The notes under the pieces were generated by a model. The model saw nothing but the letters and a program-made list of their open reading frames with translations, did not search any database and had not been told where the DNA came from. Shown here one piece after another: positions 1 through 12,509 of a stretch of DNA of 64,000 bases (its first letter is position 1; every line of letters starts with the position of its first letter). A program made the position numbers and the translations under genes. Source of the stretch: Daphnia carinata (taxonomy: Eukaryota > Arthropoda > Branchiopoda > Diplostraca > Daphniidae); assembly GCF_022539665.2 (NCBI RefSeq), contig NC_081335.1, positions 124,001 through 188,000 on the forward strand, given 5' to 3'.

Positions 1-1090
1 TCCTTCCAGCATCCGGAGGAGATATTCCAGCCGATTTGTTATCCGGCAAACGCGTTCTTTTAATCGATATAATTGGCCCAAGCAGAGATTCTTTTCAACT
101 TGTTATGGACCCCGGTGCCCTTCGTTCTTCCAGCAGTTACACCAAGCAGCTGGTCATCTCTAAATGCAACCTGATCCAGCTAGACTTTTCTTTTTTGCGG
201 GGCTTTTCGAGATTGGAAGAACTTCGTTTGGACTCTGTTTCCAACATTAAACCCATTGAAAATCTTCCTCCATTGGCAAATTTGGTTGGATTAGCAATTG
301 ATAATAGCCAGGGATTTGAAGCTTTAACAAGCTTCCCCGCTGTGGCATTTTCCCGACTCAATCACCTCTACTTATATAATGATGCGTTAAATGATTTGGC
401 AACCGGAATTATATTAAATGCTTTCGTTTCCAGCTTATCGGCCAACACCTTAGAAGTGCTGACTTTATCGAAAAACATGATTACTCAAGTCCCACAACAG
501 GTCACTGCGCTACCCAGCCTTCTAAATTTTGCATTAAACAATAATAATATTACGTTAATCACCACCGGTGCACTTTCGTTGGTTGCTCCGAGGAAAGTTT
601 ACCTCAACAATATGTCTTTGGACGCAATTGAAGCTGATGCTTTTCAAGGTTTGAGTAGTTTTCTGAATGAAAATATTTAAATTATATACCTACATTTAAT
701 TTAATTTTAAAAAAAATAACGAATACAAATCTTTACTTTTCTAAACAGGAGATTACAGCTATGCCGAAATCGATTTGACCAACAACAATCTTGTTTCCTT
801 TGATTACTTGGTTTTCCAGCCCATTTTGACACAGATGGCTGGCATAGCAAATTCCACTGGCACTATCTACCTTGTGAACAGTAAGAAAACATTGGAAGCC
901 AAAATATATTATGTAAACACAAAAGATTACACCTCATGTCCCAAAATCATTAGATCCCTTTTCTTGTGACTGTGGACTAGCGTGGCTCATTCGTGACAAT
1001 CCAAATCTTCTCAAAGCTACAAGTGGAGCAACATGTGCCAATACCACCAGCTTCGGAGATTTGAACCCTGGTGGCTACCTTGATTGTTGA
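1..1090 (+). CDS. Leucine-rich-repeat protein, C-terminal part (5' end outside window)
   Basis: Three exons can be joined in frame: about 10-648 (a ttccag acceptor sits at 1-9), 749-880 and 954-1090, ending in TGA. The protein is a run of leucine-rich repeats (for example LEVLTLSKNMITQVPQQ and LLNFALNNNNITLI), followed by a cysteine-rich LRR C-terminal cap: CDCGLAWLIRDNP, then a second Cys and a final Gly-Gly-Tyr-Leu-Asp-Cys. This cap is typical of secreted arthropod LRR proteins. In Daphnia many such genes are annotated as non-catalytic subunit-like proteins of Oplophorus luciferin monooxygenase, a label that reflects LRR similarity and not a demonstrated luciferase role. The signal peptide and N-terminus lie to the left of the window. 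A possible polyadenylation signal AATAAA is at 1186-1191. Function is likely extracellular protein binding; the ligand is unknown. Confidence 0.8.
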
Positions 1091-1191
1091 GCATTTTAAA
1101 AGAAACCTAAAAACAGACACTTTATTCCAGAAACATCATAAGATTTTTAACATTTTTTTTTTACTTGTTAGTTGTAGGTAACTACAATAAA

Positions 1192-2473
1192 ACTATAAAC
1201 CAATGGTCCAAAAGGACTGTCCATTTTTAGTCATACTCAAGATGAGATTCACTGTGGTTGCTGCACAAAAAATAAAAGTTTACATGCATAAATGTTTAAC
1301 GTAAATTTAAGGAACTTGTGAGTGTATACTGATTGTGGTTGTACGTAATTGTGCAACATCTAAACATGACCCCAGCATTGTCAGTCACCGCAAATTGGTT
1401 GTATGATCATTTTCATTGCCGTATGTAATAGTCAAGGTAATAGATTTGCTCAACATGTTTAACAATGACGAGCCATTGCACCCAAACATAGCTTGCGTCA
1501 ACAACATTTATGTTTCTCATTTGCCTTCAATATTACTACATTAAAATATTAACCATTCTGATGACAATACAATTTGCAGCATACACTACTTTAAAATATT
1601 CCTCATATAGAGTGGACATTTTTAAAACTTTAACTCTACCAGGTTGTATAAGAAACCTATCTCGAGAGGCACAAAGGCTACTACGTCTGCTAGAAACCAG
1701 CGCGCTGCTGAAACAGCTGTTGTTCGCGGCTGCCCTCAGGACACCACTGCTAAGCACTCTGAGGAGGACATAATAACTTACATTGTTCTTTGGGAAACGA
1801 AAATGTGATGTAAATTATAGAAATAAACAATATGCAGAGAATGTAAAAAGGCGAAACATTCTTGATGTTTGATGAACGATAAAGAAACTTTCGTTGTTGA
1901 AATTTTAATAATCAAACTTCTTAAAGTTTCCTTCTTTACGAATTTTGTTAGGGTTAGGTTCCAATTGCGATTTACATTATGGGCGTACGAGAACGCAGAG
2001 GTAGTGCTCTAATTTTACCTGGATGTTGGTATATCGTTAGGAATACATTAGGAAATCAATCTCTCAAAAATCAAATGCTACAAGTGTGCAATTTCCTGTC
2101 GTCGTAGAGGTGAACGATTTCGACTACTTGTTTGTAACCATAACGTGAGACAAAACCAGCCCTTAATCAACCAGCGCAATTTCTAATAAAATCTTACTGT
2201 CAATCTAATCAAATCAAAGCTTACTATGCCATGGCCACCGCGACCCTCAAACGTATGGTAAATATTTTCTTAATGGAAGAAAAAAATGAAATCGTAGAAG
2301 AATGTGTTCTGGATTAATGTCGCCCTTCTCTCTGCAAATCGAGGTCAACTAAGGTCATTCGAGGGTTTCCATGGCTACCGTAGGGTCGAGGTTCTTTCGT
2401 CTGCAGTAAGGTGAACTATCATTCAATCATTTCCAGCAAATGACAATTTAACGCTAGTTTTATTTGACGAGAA
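1192..2473. other. Intergenic, nothing recognised
   Basis: AT-rich spacer between the LRR gene and the serine protease. Short open frames (for example 1510-1773) show no domain, no convincing splice structure and no resemblance to a family I know. The last few hundred bases probably hold the protease promoter, but no TATA box stands out. Confidence 0.5.
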
Positions 2474-4168
2474 ATGGCTTGCATCCTCCTGTCCAATCTG
2501 CTACCTCTCGTTTGTTTGTTTCATTTTTCTATCTACTCGACAGTGGCAAAACCTGGTATTATTATTTTTTTTTTACATGAATAGTATTTTTCTTAAGGGT
2601 TGTTCATCGTATCTCTTCAATTGCCCTCAGATGGATGTGGAATTCGAGCAAATACCCAGACTAGAATCGTCGGCGGAGAACTATCTTATCCAGGAAAGTG
2701 GCCCTGGATGGCTGGTAATGCTAAATGATATTACTTGCACTTCATTAGTTCCATAATACATATTTATTATTGTTGACAGCACTATATCGCTCTAATACAA
2801 ACCAGTATTGTGCTGGGGCTGTGATTTCAGATCGTCACATACTTACTGCTGCACATTGTGTCAGTGGGTAAATTCTGGAATCAGTTTTCATACAGTTCTT
2901 GTTCTAACCAATGTCACATGAAAACCCTAGGGTACATCCGTCTAAACTTCATATCCGATTGGGAGAATTTGACATACCAGGAAGGTTGCCTACCACTACT
3001 CCGCCAAACAAAAGTTTCAGCGGGACATTGTTGGATGAGAACAGCAACACCAACAACCTATTCAGTGTTGAAAAGATAATTGTTCATCAACAATATGAAC
3101 CACGTTCGCACCTGCACGACATTGCCATCGTTCGATTAGGTCAAGCCGTCCTATTCAGTCCCGTCATCCAACGCATTTGTCTGCCTCCTCCGTCACTGCC
3201 ATCACTGGAAGACCGAACAGCTATTGTGGCAGGTCCGCTCTGACTTCTAGATAAATAACTAAGAATAAGATAAACTATTACTTTGTATCGCACGTAAAGG
3301 TTGGGGAACAACCGCGTTTCTAGGCACTTCTAGTCCCTCTCTCCGCGAAGTGGAGGTGCCCATTTGGAACAATCAAGCCTGCCTTGAAGCCATCGGAAAA
3401 AATGTCTTTAACACGACATTGTGCGCTGGTGGCCGAATCAAATCTGCTGACGCTTGCCAGGTACGTAATAAGAACTTCTCAGGTTACCTCATCGAATTTC
3501 ATCACCTACACAGGCTCACTATTAGTGGGCCGGCGCTCTAGAAAGGAACAAGAAAAAAAAAAAAATCATGAAGCTAATTAATCTCGTCAGAGGAAACGTT
3601 TTGATTGCTTCTCTCCTCGAGTAACTTAATCCACATTTTGTTTACGTCAATTTCGCTGTAAGCGTAGGAGGAGGTCCAATCATATTGTAGAAATAAGAAG
3701 AAAAAAAAAAGGTGGTCACGTTTCACATGCTTTGGGAATTGAATGCATTTACATGTTAAAACTCAGTTGGCGTTTCTGAGCGCTTTTACTTTCCTAAACT
3801 TGCTCGTACCATTAAGTGAACTCGCAATAATTGTCGCCCTTGATCCTTGCTAAGGTATGCTGACTGTTGTGCATGTATTAATCCTTTCCTTATTGTTTCT
3901 GGGGGAGTGTAGGGCGATAGCGGCGGTCCGTTGATGATGCCCATGGTGGACGATCGATGGGCAGCCATCGGTGTTGTTTCTTGGGGTATCAGATGTGGGG
4001 AACCAACAAAACCAGGGCTCTACACTCGAACTAGTAAGCCTATTGCAATCGAATGAATTGGTGTAAAAGTTGAATACTCACTTTATTCTATTTATGCGAC
4101 GCGTGTTTGTGTCGCACGCAGGTCATTACACGGACTGGATCCTATCCACCGTCCAGCGCACGGCGTGA
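2474..4168 (+). CDS. Trypsin-like serine protease (S1A family), secreted
   Basis: Seven exons join in frame: 2474-2555, 2631-2714, 2780-2867, 2931-3232, 3300-3460, 3913-4033, 4122-4168, giving about 294 residues. The first exon encodes a hydrophobic signal peptide (MACILLSNLLPLVCLFHFSI). A very short pro-segment with one Cys precedes the activation site R|IVGG. The catalytic triad is present: His in LTAAHC, Asp in HDIAIVRL and Ser in GDSGGP. The Asp in DACQGDSGGP, six residues before the Ser, predicts cleavage after Lys or Arg. The C-terminal segment PGLYTRTSHYTDWI is typical of the family. No clip domain is encoded, so this may be a digestive or simple extracellular protease, although the Cys in the pro-segment suggests a disulphide-tethered propeptide as in proclotting-type enzymes. 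The 452-bp intron before the GDSGGP exon is long compared with the others. Confidence 0.9.
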
Positions 4169-5392
4169 TTCATTAAAATGCTGGCTGAAAGAAACGTGAG
4201 ACGTGTGGACTATCGAATGTCGGAATCTCGCGCGCTTGTCCCACTGACGATGGCCATAAATTCATTATATTCGTATTTAGTAAAGCAGGCCTGTTAATTT
4301 AAAGCAAATCACTATTTGCTATTCGTAAGCAAACCAAATGTTCATATCTTTCGTAAATTTGTAGTAACTATGCGTGTGTTCCAATATTCCGCGCTGCAGG
4401 TGGCGGGTTCTACCTCTAAATAAATTCTTTTTAATTTTTTCCTTATTACCTCTCTGCATTTTGCGACGTTCACCATCGTCGTTTCTTCTTTGCCGCCCCA
4501 AACGCCTTTCCGATCGACTCTGTTTCGGCCATTACTAAAGGAAAAGCTATTTGCGCTGTGAGCTTCTCTCCAACACCAACGTTTTCTTTTCGGGCTGAGA
4601 AGGCGGTGTTGTGTTGAATCCCTTTTAAGCTCCCAATTTATGGGCCGCTTGCTTTCGACCTCATAAACGTATGTTGTAGGTCCATGTTGTACTGATTGAA
4701 CCATTTATCTCTCTACTATGACTCTCCCCCCCCCCCCCAAAAGTCAAACGTCTTGCCCCAAACTCCGTCGACACTCTTTTCGTAATACACACAAAAGCTG
4801 CACTGGGACGATGTATCGGTAAAATGTCAACCTTGAACCCCCTTTGTGATTCTTTCTCCTACACACCTACTTTTCGACGATGAAACGGATACAGAGTTAA
4901 TAACACACACATACCATGTTCCTACAAAGGGAAGTGGTTTCTTGTGTACTTTCGGTACAACCGAATTCTTCCAACTTGCCAAAAGACGTGTGGCCCTGTC
5001 TTAATTCACAACGCTATAACTGAGATGTATGTGTAGGAAAAAAGGCTTAATAGCGCAAACTTTGCAGAAACGCTTCAGGTCGTTAGTTGCAGTCGTTTTC
5101 ATCTGTCAATCGCAGTTTATGTTATTGTCGTTTCGTTTTTCTTTCAATCATTTGAGTCGAAAAACAGTTGCAAGTGTCGAGATAAGACTAATGGATGGAA
5201 CCTGCTGCGATTGACAGACTTTGGCGCGTTAGAATTAACGAATTGCGAAATAGACGAAAAGAATGAGGGAACAAGTGTTGTTCTGGAACAAAAAATAAAG
5301 AAAAAGGGCGTAGGAGATACGTAAAGGACCTTCTCTGGACGCGGCTGCGTCAAACTAACTCGGCTGAAACTGTAGGGCGGGGGTGCAACAAG
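4169..5392. other. Intergenic region upstream of NPF, with a poly-C run
   Basis: No gene recognised. It holds the protease 3' flank, a run of about 14 C at 4726-4739 and several short open frames without domains (for example 4342-4704 on the minus strand). The right end is the NPF promoter region. Confidence 0.5.
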
Positions 5393-5400
5393 TATAAAAA
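5393..5400 (+). promoter_or_regulatory. TATA box of the NPF gene
   Basis: TATAAAAA, followed about 30 bp downstream by an initiator-like gaatACAGTC at 5421-5430. This spacing puts transcription start near 5425, which makes the in-frame ATG at 5409 unlikely to be in the mRNA and favours the ATG at 5484. Confidence 0.7.
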
Positions 5401-5483
5401 GGTGCGAGATGTTGCGGTCTGAATACAGTCGACACTTGTCTCTTCTACCTACTAAGCCGCACACTTACCAACCATACAGCAAC

Positions 5484-6645
5484 ATGTCCAGCAACAGCAT
5501 CCAGCAGCTTCTCTTTCCCCGTTCCGGTTCGTTGACCACTCTGGTCTTTCTGGTGGTGATGGCCGTGTTGGCCGTTTACGCCACTAGCGTACAGGCCGAC
5601 GGCGATGTCATGGGCGGCGGTGAAGGCGGCGAAATGACGGCCATGGCGGACGCCATCAAATATCTTCAGGGATTGGACAAAGTCTACGGCCAGGCAGCTC
5701 GACCCAGGTACACACAAATTATAATAATTCGATTAAACTGACTATTTCAATTTATGTTTTTAACTTTTTGAACATTACATCAATGTTACCTGTGCCTTGT
5801 AACGTAGATGTTTATTTAAACTCTTGTCGAACTACAGGTGACGTGTATAAAGTCATCGTTTTCTATCGCATGTAAAAAATTTCGGTTTTAGCCAAATTTC
5901 TTTACCGGATTTAGCGGCATTTCCATTGCCGTCCATTGTTTTAACATTGAAACTGTGTTAGCGTATGTTCAGTATCAGGGGCGGTAAGATTGTCCAGTTA
6001 CTTCAGCTGAAACAACTCGACCGACGCTACGACAACTCACTCGTCCGTCCCAGGTATAGTTACTACCATGAACGTCCACAACTTTGATTGTGCCCTACAA
6101 ACACGTTGAACCAGCTCCCGCAGTTCTATAAAAAAAAAAAAAAATTGTTATATCACCGCGGCACCTCCATTTATTTTAAATCAAACGTAAATTATACCTT
6201 CACCAGCACACCATCACAAACGAAGAGGAGGGTCTATCGATTCTCCTTCGCAAAGGTCTTTTTTCGCACGCCTTTAACCATCAAAATAGTCTTTTTAAAG
6301 CCGATTGGCTTCAGCATGAACGCATTCGAAGAACGAAGCATGGACTGTACAGAACGCTCGTTGTCAACCTGTTACTAAAAGTTTTGTAATGCTTAAGCTA
6401 CGCACCTTGACAGCTCTTGCGACAGCTTTCTTCACGCATCCCTTGCATAAGAAATGCGATAATTGAAAAGTTACACGTTCCATTGCTTTTTCGACTAGAT
6501 TTGGCAAACGAGGACGCCTACCCTACTTCGATCTGGAGTACTTGCCCGTCCATCCTCAGGTCCTATACAATATTTCCATAGAATTTTTCAAATTTAAATG
6601 GAGACTAACGCGTTTTGTATTCCTTTTTGGCAGCACGCCTATTAG
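5484..6645 (+). CDS. NPF: Neuropeptide F (NPF) precursor
   Basis: Secreted neuropeptide precursor of the NPF/NPY family; NPF acts on a G-protein-coupled receptor and in arthropods affects feeding and growth. Core exons are 5484-5707, 6499-6559 and 6634-6645, giving 98 residues. A signal peptide (hydrophobic LTTLVFLVVMAVLAVYA, likely cut after SVQA) precedes the NPF peptide: DGDVMGG..., then ADAIKYLQGLDKVYGQ, then AARPR, with the final F supplied by the next exon. That exon reads F-GKR-GRLPYFDLEYLPVHPQ, so the peptide ends RPRF followed by an amidation and dibasic cleavage site. A further in-frame exon lies in the first intron and is listed separately. The ATG at 5409 is open in frame but probably lies upstream of the transcription start. 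The split between Arg and Phe codons at RPR|F is as in other NPF genes. Confidence 0.92.
5973..6053 (+). CDS. NPF: Putative NPF cassette exon with a second RPRF-type core
   Basis: Lies inside the first coding intron of NPF. An acceptor (gtatgttcag) precedes 5973 and an alternative acceptor (tatcag) precedes 5979; a donor CCCAG|gtatag follows 6053. Both versions (81 or 75 bp) are multiples of three and share the phase of the flanking exons. The exon reads GGKIVQLLQLKQLDRRYDNS then LVRPR, with the last Arg split by the intron exactly as in the upstream exon. Inclusion would give a longer NPF whose C-terminus is LVRPRF-amide. Penaeid shrimp are known to make an NPF II with an inserted segment of this kind. 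Expression here is not shown by sequence alone. Confidence 0.6.
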
Positions 6646-9600
6646 GACACGGGCAGGCGTTGATCCACTTGAATAGCCGGGACGACTTCCATTCCATTTT
6701 TCCCGGCTACAGGACAAGGCGGTATTTCGCTGACAAGTATGAGCAGAAGAAAGGAATCAAACCTGGAAATACAAAAAAAGAAAGAAATTGACATTGGAAG
6801 ATTTGATTTGTGGTTGGGTCTATTTCCTCTGTCTGTTTGTCCCTTTTCTCCTTAATATATCATATGATAATTCTAAAATTGATTGAAATTCTCAAAATAC
6901 TTACGTGCTGTCGTCTATATTTTGGGGCAATTCTGTGGATGTCTCGACGTTGGTTACTTCACACAACGGCTTCGTATATTCCTATTTCGTCTTATTTCTG
7001 TAAAATGAGTCTAAAGTAGATATGTATCAACATACCCTGCATACAGTGTGCAGACATATACGCCTCGTTCCAGCATCCTGGTTTTCCTCATTTTAATCTA
7101 TTCAAAGAAACAAAAAACTATTAGGCATTCGTCGTGATTGAATTACCTTTTCCTTACACCCGAGGTATGTCGGCTAACATTCTGTCATCTGCGTAGTAAA
7201 TTTTAAAAAAACAAACAAAAAGGGTTTAAAATGCTATCCAAATACCTTTTAACTTGTGCTACGCTTTCATCCAGATTTGGGTTTTCAAAATACTTGTTCC
7301 AAGCCCAAGTTATTCTTCTGTCCACTTTTTAAAACGGCGTTGTCTATTGATATTTTGTTCAATCCCTTATAGCAGTTCCGGGTAACAGCTTAAAAAAAAC
7401 ATCTCTTTGTTGACCTTCTGTTCTCAGATAAGCCACTATCGATAAGAAGGGATAATAGACGTTCTCTCACTTTGGAAATATCCACGTACCTACGCGTAAG
7501 TGATTTTCTTATCCAGAATTACTTTGCGTTCTATTTTTGAAGTTTAATATTTAATACCTTTTTTGGACGACACGTTGATCAGAGATGCAGGCAAACAAAC
7601 TCGACAAATGGAACTCATTCTTAACATCAAAACATAAAAATGGAAGCGCATTCTTAAATGATAGATGTCAATACAACGGATTCTTCTTGGCGTAATTCAA
7701 TTCTAGAAAAAATGATCCATATACGATACTGGAACATCAATGATAAACGGGCAAATCTACTAATCGCACTATTCTATTTACAAAGGCGAAGGGAAGAGGG
7801 AAACAGGACTAGGCAAATCTTTTACCTTAAAAAATCAATGTTTTGATTAAACATCGTAAACGTCATATTTTTATGTACTTGAACGGCAATTGTACAAAGA
7901 ACAGCCAACCCCGCAGGATTTCGTCCGTGTTTAAAAAATAAATTATGAAAAACAAACATTAGACATTAGAATACACAAAGTGACAAATGTTAGGCTATTC
8001 TGCTACAAAATGAAAAGCACAATTAACTACCTGAGCAACTGCAAAAACATTACAAAGTATAGATCTTAACCAACATCCAAAGTTGGCACTAAATTGATAC
8101 AGTTGAGTAATAGGTTAGCTAGTCTATGACATCATGACGAAGCTTAAAATTCAATATTTCTTTCATTGACAATTAACTATACAAACTCCATTCCTTACAG
8201 CAACGGCTACTTGTTAATCAAGCAAAAGTTGGTTACTACTTTTAGAGCACTGACTGCACGCTCATGTAGCATATCACACACATTCATGTTGGAAACAAAT
8301 GATGGCTATTATTCATTGCAAACTGCAAATACATGAAAACTAGAGAAACAGCTTCCTATAATATCAACAACTTGTCTCAAATTTAACCTTCATCACAAAG
8401 TCATAATAATGGAACAATAATACCTTGCCATGTGCAAATTATACGCCCTTGTTGATTACGTAAAGCTTTGAGAATCTTGCAATCAAATACATGATCCAAC
8501 AACAACGTATTAATGGAATAACTAGAGCGAACAGTAAACTGCCATTGCAAGGAAAGTGCATGACATACTGGAAATGGAATGACCAAAGTCACCTTGTTTA
8601 CACCTTCAAAAAAATAATAAATAAATTGCTAGTGACAAGACGTTGCCATTAAGAAAAAGGCGTTACAACTGAATAAGTGTATTATTAAATCGGTATTTTA
8701 AGCGTACAACAATACCAGAATAAAGAGGGACTGTAGCGAAATTTTGTGAAAAAAGTATGAAAAAGGGGTTGATTGGAGAAGTGCTGAGACACGTAAAATA
8801 TGGAGAAACGTTTTTCTTCCTTTATTTGTTTGTTACTTTTCATCTATCGCAGGCGATTTTGCAGGTGAATCCGAAAATGGAAAATTTCTTTTTCAAGTCC
8901 ATCACACAAGCTCACTACCAGAAAAGAAAAAAAAAATCCAACTGATCTTCGTCAAGCATTCCAAAATCGATAGTTTCATGAGTTTACAAAAAAAAAAAAC
9001 AACGAATTCAACTATAAACGTGTGGTGTCACAGTACGTCAAAGAAACACTCAACGAAGCGACGATTCTTTTTTTTTTTTTGTACCGTCGTGGTATGGCAG
9101 TTGAAAAAGGATAGGGTTCCCACAATGAAAATAAAAAAACAAAAGAAAAAAAAAATTATGCGTCTCCAACTAGATTGCTACAATAATATTGGAACGCGTC
9201 GTCGTACAGTTCACGGGGGAAAAAAAAATGTAGGGAGGGCTGTCTTCATGTTGATCCATCAAGATGGAATGGATCCCCATTATATTGATGGGTGTAATTA
9301 AAAAATGAAGTTTCGAGGACAAGACAAAAAGGCGAAAGAGAATAAGACAAAGAAAAAAGACAACCATGTTTTGACTAATCTAATTATTTTTTTTTTGTAA
9401 TTTTTTGACGCAATTTTAAATCTTTTTTTGTAACTTTTTCAACAAGTTAAGGACCGACAACTCACTTAAGAAATGAAACTAGGGCGATGTTTTTAATTAA
9501 AAGTTTAGGTGGGCAGGGTCTAATCAAAGTCATCGAATAAACAGCAAATACAGGCTCGTGCAAGAAGAATAAAAAAAACACGAGAAAAGAAAGGGGAGTA

Positions 9601-9704
9601 AGAGCTACTGTGTAGATGGCGGTGGTAAATGATGCGAACTCTTCTTCTAAACGATGGGTGGCTTTTTTCAAACCCCTTTTTTCCTTTTCTTCTTTTTAGT
9701 CTTT
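6646..9704. other. Intergenic, AT-rich, no gene recognised
   Basis: Contains the NPF 3' flank and, at its right end, the 3' UTR region of the antizyme gene on the opposite strand. Open frames here are short, lysine- or phenylalanine-rich products of A/T homopolymers, and none has a recognisable domain or splice structure. No tRNA, repeat family or structured RNA was recognised. Confidence 0.5.
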
Positions 9705-12359
9705 TTACTCTAGACTGCAAGCGAGAAAGAGGTTGTTGGAGTTGGCCGGCACGAGCTGGTGGCCCGGTGGCAGCACAGAGAAGCCGAGGAACATGAAAGT
9801 GCGAATGACGTCGGCCCGATCAGCCCTCTCTTTCGACAGGGCCAATACGACGTGACTGCATTGCAACTCCTCCTCGGCGTACTCCAACAGAGCCACAAAT
9901 CCCTCTTTGGAGCCGGTCTGGACGAGACGCGACGGGACCTCCAGATAGAGACGTCCTCGCCACAAAACACCTTCCCAGCGCCAGTCGCGGGTGGCCGTCA
10001 GTTCCAAAACAAAGGCCAAACGAGTTGGTTGCTGTCGCGACGCTTTGACCAGTTCCTCTCCCTATACGTATCCATTTCAAGTCAAGAATGTCATCAATAT
10101 TTGACAGTGTCCAATAGAGAAATGCGAGATAATTACAATTTGTTGTTGTTGAATAACTTCCTGGCTGCTGACAGAGAGCTGTTTGTTGTTGTGATTATTC
10201 CCCACACCACCGTGGCTACTGTGGCCCTCTGGCGGTGTCGATCCTACTTGTTGATGCTGTGAATTGGCGGCGTGGGGCACATCAGGACCACCACCGAGGC
10301 CCCACCCCCAGCCTAATTGACCAAACAAACAATAGAATTTTTAGCATCACAATTTATTATTTTATTAGGAAAAAGATATTTACTACAGCATCTTACCTCA
10401 CGACGAATGGCTCGACTGTGGCCAAGGGCGTAACATCAGATGATCCAGACATAGAAACACCTCCCCTCACCTCACTGGACGACCTAAAAAGAAAAATGAA
10501 AGGAAAAAAAAAAAAAAAATTGCCAAGATGAACCGACACAAGAGAACAAATGTGTTTAACTCATCGGGTGGGACAATCAAGAGTAGAGACATGGCATCGG
10601 AAACTCATTCAGTCAACAACTGAAGTGCAAATGCGGGGGGCAACGCACACAAAACCATTTCCAACCCTAAAAAGAATCCTCGTTTTCTTCACATGACGCG
10701 CGATCGCATTTGCACAAGAGCCAGGAAATAGGCCCAATGCCAAGATCGCCATCACGTTAAAAAAAAAAAAAACTCGGAAAAGAAAACGAGAGAAGAGCGA
10801 CACATTCCTTCATGTTTGTCTGTACAACAGCATTACCTCCCATCTGGCGGCGGCTAAAAATACAAGAAAACGCCCCACCACTCCATTTTATTTTGTTGAA
10901 TATTTTGTCGATCGGAATTGCAGTTATTCTCTTTGTCTTACGTAATCTGTTATTCTATTTTTCGTCTATGTAAATAATTAGGAAAAAAAACGAAATTTCA
11001 GTTGCCATGGGGTTTGGCCAATTGTTTTCTGCAGTCGTGACATCACGAAAGTTAGGCGATCCCGATAGCAACACTATCGATCCGCAGACAAAGTCGTTCG
11101 TCCCCATCGACCAATCGATTGCGAAATGAAAAGAAGCCAAAAATTTTTGTACATTTTTTTTTTCTTTTGGTGCAACGACATAATTTAAATCTTCCATGTT
11201 CCTCATCTTTAATCGTGCAGCGTTGGGTACGTTACTCAATATCATACGCCATATATGAAATGAGATGCCAGCAAGTTTCAATTTCCCGGCCCAATTCCCA
11301 AGCTACAAAGATCCATTCGATACGCCGGATACGATATGATGATGACGCGGGTTTTGAATGTTGCTTTGTACGAAGAAATGCCAAATGACTGGCATGTCTT
11401 AAAAGTTTGGAAACTGTCCAGGTTTTCAAATGCGCAGTTGGAACACAACACGATTGACGTCCATCGACTCATATTCCCCCAATTGTTATCAACGTTATCG
11501 AGACGAAAGTATGGTCATGTGCAATTACATGAGATTGAAATGACGTCATTCATGTGAAACAAATGAAAAAAAAACCCGTTGAACTACTACGACACAAGCG
11601 ACGAAACGTGATCAAACAAAAGATAAACAAATGAACGTTGGACCAGATAACGTTAGCTTCTCGCAAAAAGGAAAGGCAAAATGCCACCACCGAAACAAAA
11701 GAATTTTGCCTAGCACTCTCACCAAAACAGCTAGAATCTAAACACGAAATGGAAGATTCTCGAATATTCGAAAAGATCAAACGGCCATTGCAGATGTTCA
11801 CAATGCTGCGCTCAGTAGGGCAATACCAAATAAATAGAAATGAGAAAAAAGGAATAAAACAGGGCCGAATCTGCGCAGTGCGAGTCAAGGATGACGTAAG
11901 TATTTTCCTTGCATTAACAGGGCGTTTCAATTACTAGTGCAAGCCGATTCCATTTTGATTTTGTTAGTTAAGCGGAGAATTGATTACGAAACATCTGCCT
12001 TGATCCACAATCGTTGAACTCGAGATCAAGGCAAGTGTCAAATGTTTTGCACTGTTGCTACCCGCTTTGGCACGAGAAACTACACGAGAAAAAAAAAAAG
12101 GAAGACAAGATGGCCGCCGCCACCCTTCCTTATCCCACGGCTATGGAGAGAACAAAAGAGCAATGGGTACACTTGGTAAACAAAACAAATCACAAGGAAA
12201 TGGAGAGTAAACGTATCTAATCGTTTCCGATGCAATAAAAAATAGTAAAGTGAAAAATACTTACGAATGAATTGTTAGGGCTGGCATGGCTTCTAATTGA
12301 TCTGGACTGCTGTTGACTTCTCCGGTTAACGATAACGCTTCAGAACCGAAAATAATCAT
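9705..12359 (-). CDS. Oaz: Ornithine decarboxylase antizyme (programmed +1 frameshift)
   Basis: Antizyme binds ornithine decarboxylase monomers, sends them to the proteasome without ubiquitin and inhibits polyamine uptake. Exons in transcript order are 12359-12265, 10483-10397, 10312-10137 and 10061-9705. The first reading frame (70 codons) ends GPRWWS at TCC-TGA. After skipping one base, translation continues DVPHAANSQ in the second frame and runs through exon 4 to TAA, giving about 237 residues in all. The C-terminal domain is diagnostic: GVLWRGRLYLEVP, EGFVALLEYAEEELQCSHV, RTFMFLGFSVLPPGHQLVP, ending LFLACSLE. All intron phases agree. A second in-frame ATG lies in exon 1, as in vertebrate antizymes. 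The start at 12359 is the first ATG of the open frame and is less certain than the rest. Confidence 0.93.
10282..10287 (-). promoter_or_regulatory. Oaz: Antizyme +1 ribosomal frameshift site (TCC TGA T)
   Basis: On the minus strand the first frame reads CCT CGG TGG TGG TCC TGA, and the second frame begins GAT GTG CCC CAC. This is the conserved animal antizyme site: at high polyamine the ribosome skips one base at the stop codon and reads Ser then Asp-Val-Pro-His. The site is the feedback sensor that controls antizyme output. Confidence 0.93.
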
Positions 12360-12501
12360 ACTCACTAATTAACCACCGTTTGTCTTCACTTATCGAATCG
12401 TCGTCTTCTGCTGTTACTTCCAACATAGGGATCCAATTATGGATGGATCCGTCGCGGTGAAATGTCCGATGTAGACTCGACTGTGTCTTGACATGCCTGC
12501 C

Positions 12502-12509
12502 TTTTTATA
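12502..12509 (-). promoter_or_regulatory. TATA box of the antizyme gene
   Basis: TATAAAAA on the minus strand, about 145 bp upstream of the proposed ATG, with an initiator-like acacagtcg about 25-30 bp downstream of it. This agrees with transcription starting near 12475. Confidence 0.6.

Noticed and set aside
1510-1773. Open frames on both strands between the LRR and protease genes
   Set aside because: No domain, no splice support, no start context; within chance length.
5409-5483. Upstream in-frame ATG of the NPF gene giving a longer N-terminus
   Set aside because: The ATG lies only 9-16 bp downstream of the TATA box, before the expected transcription start, and a normal signal peptide starts at 5484.
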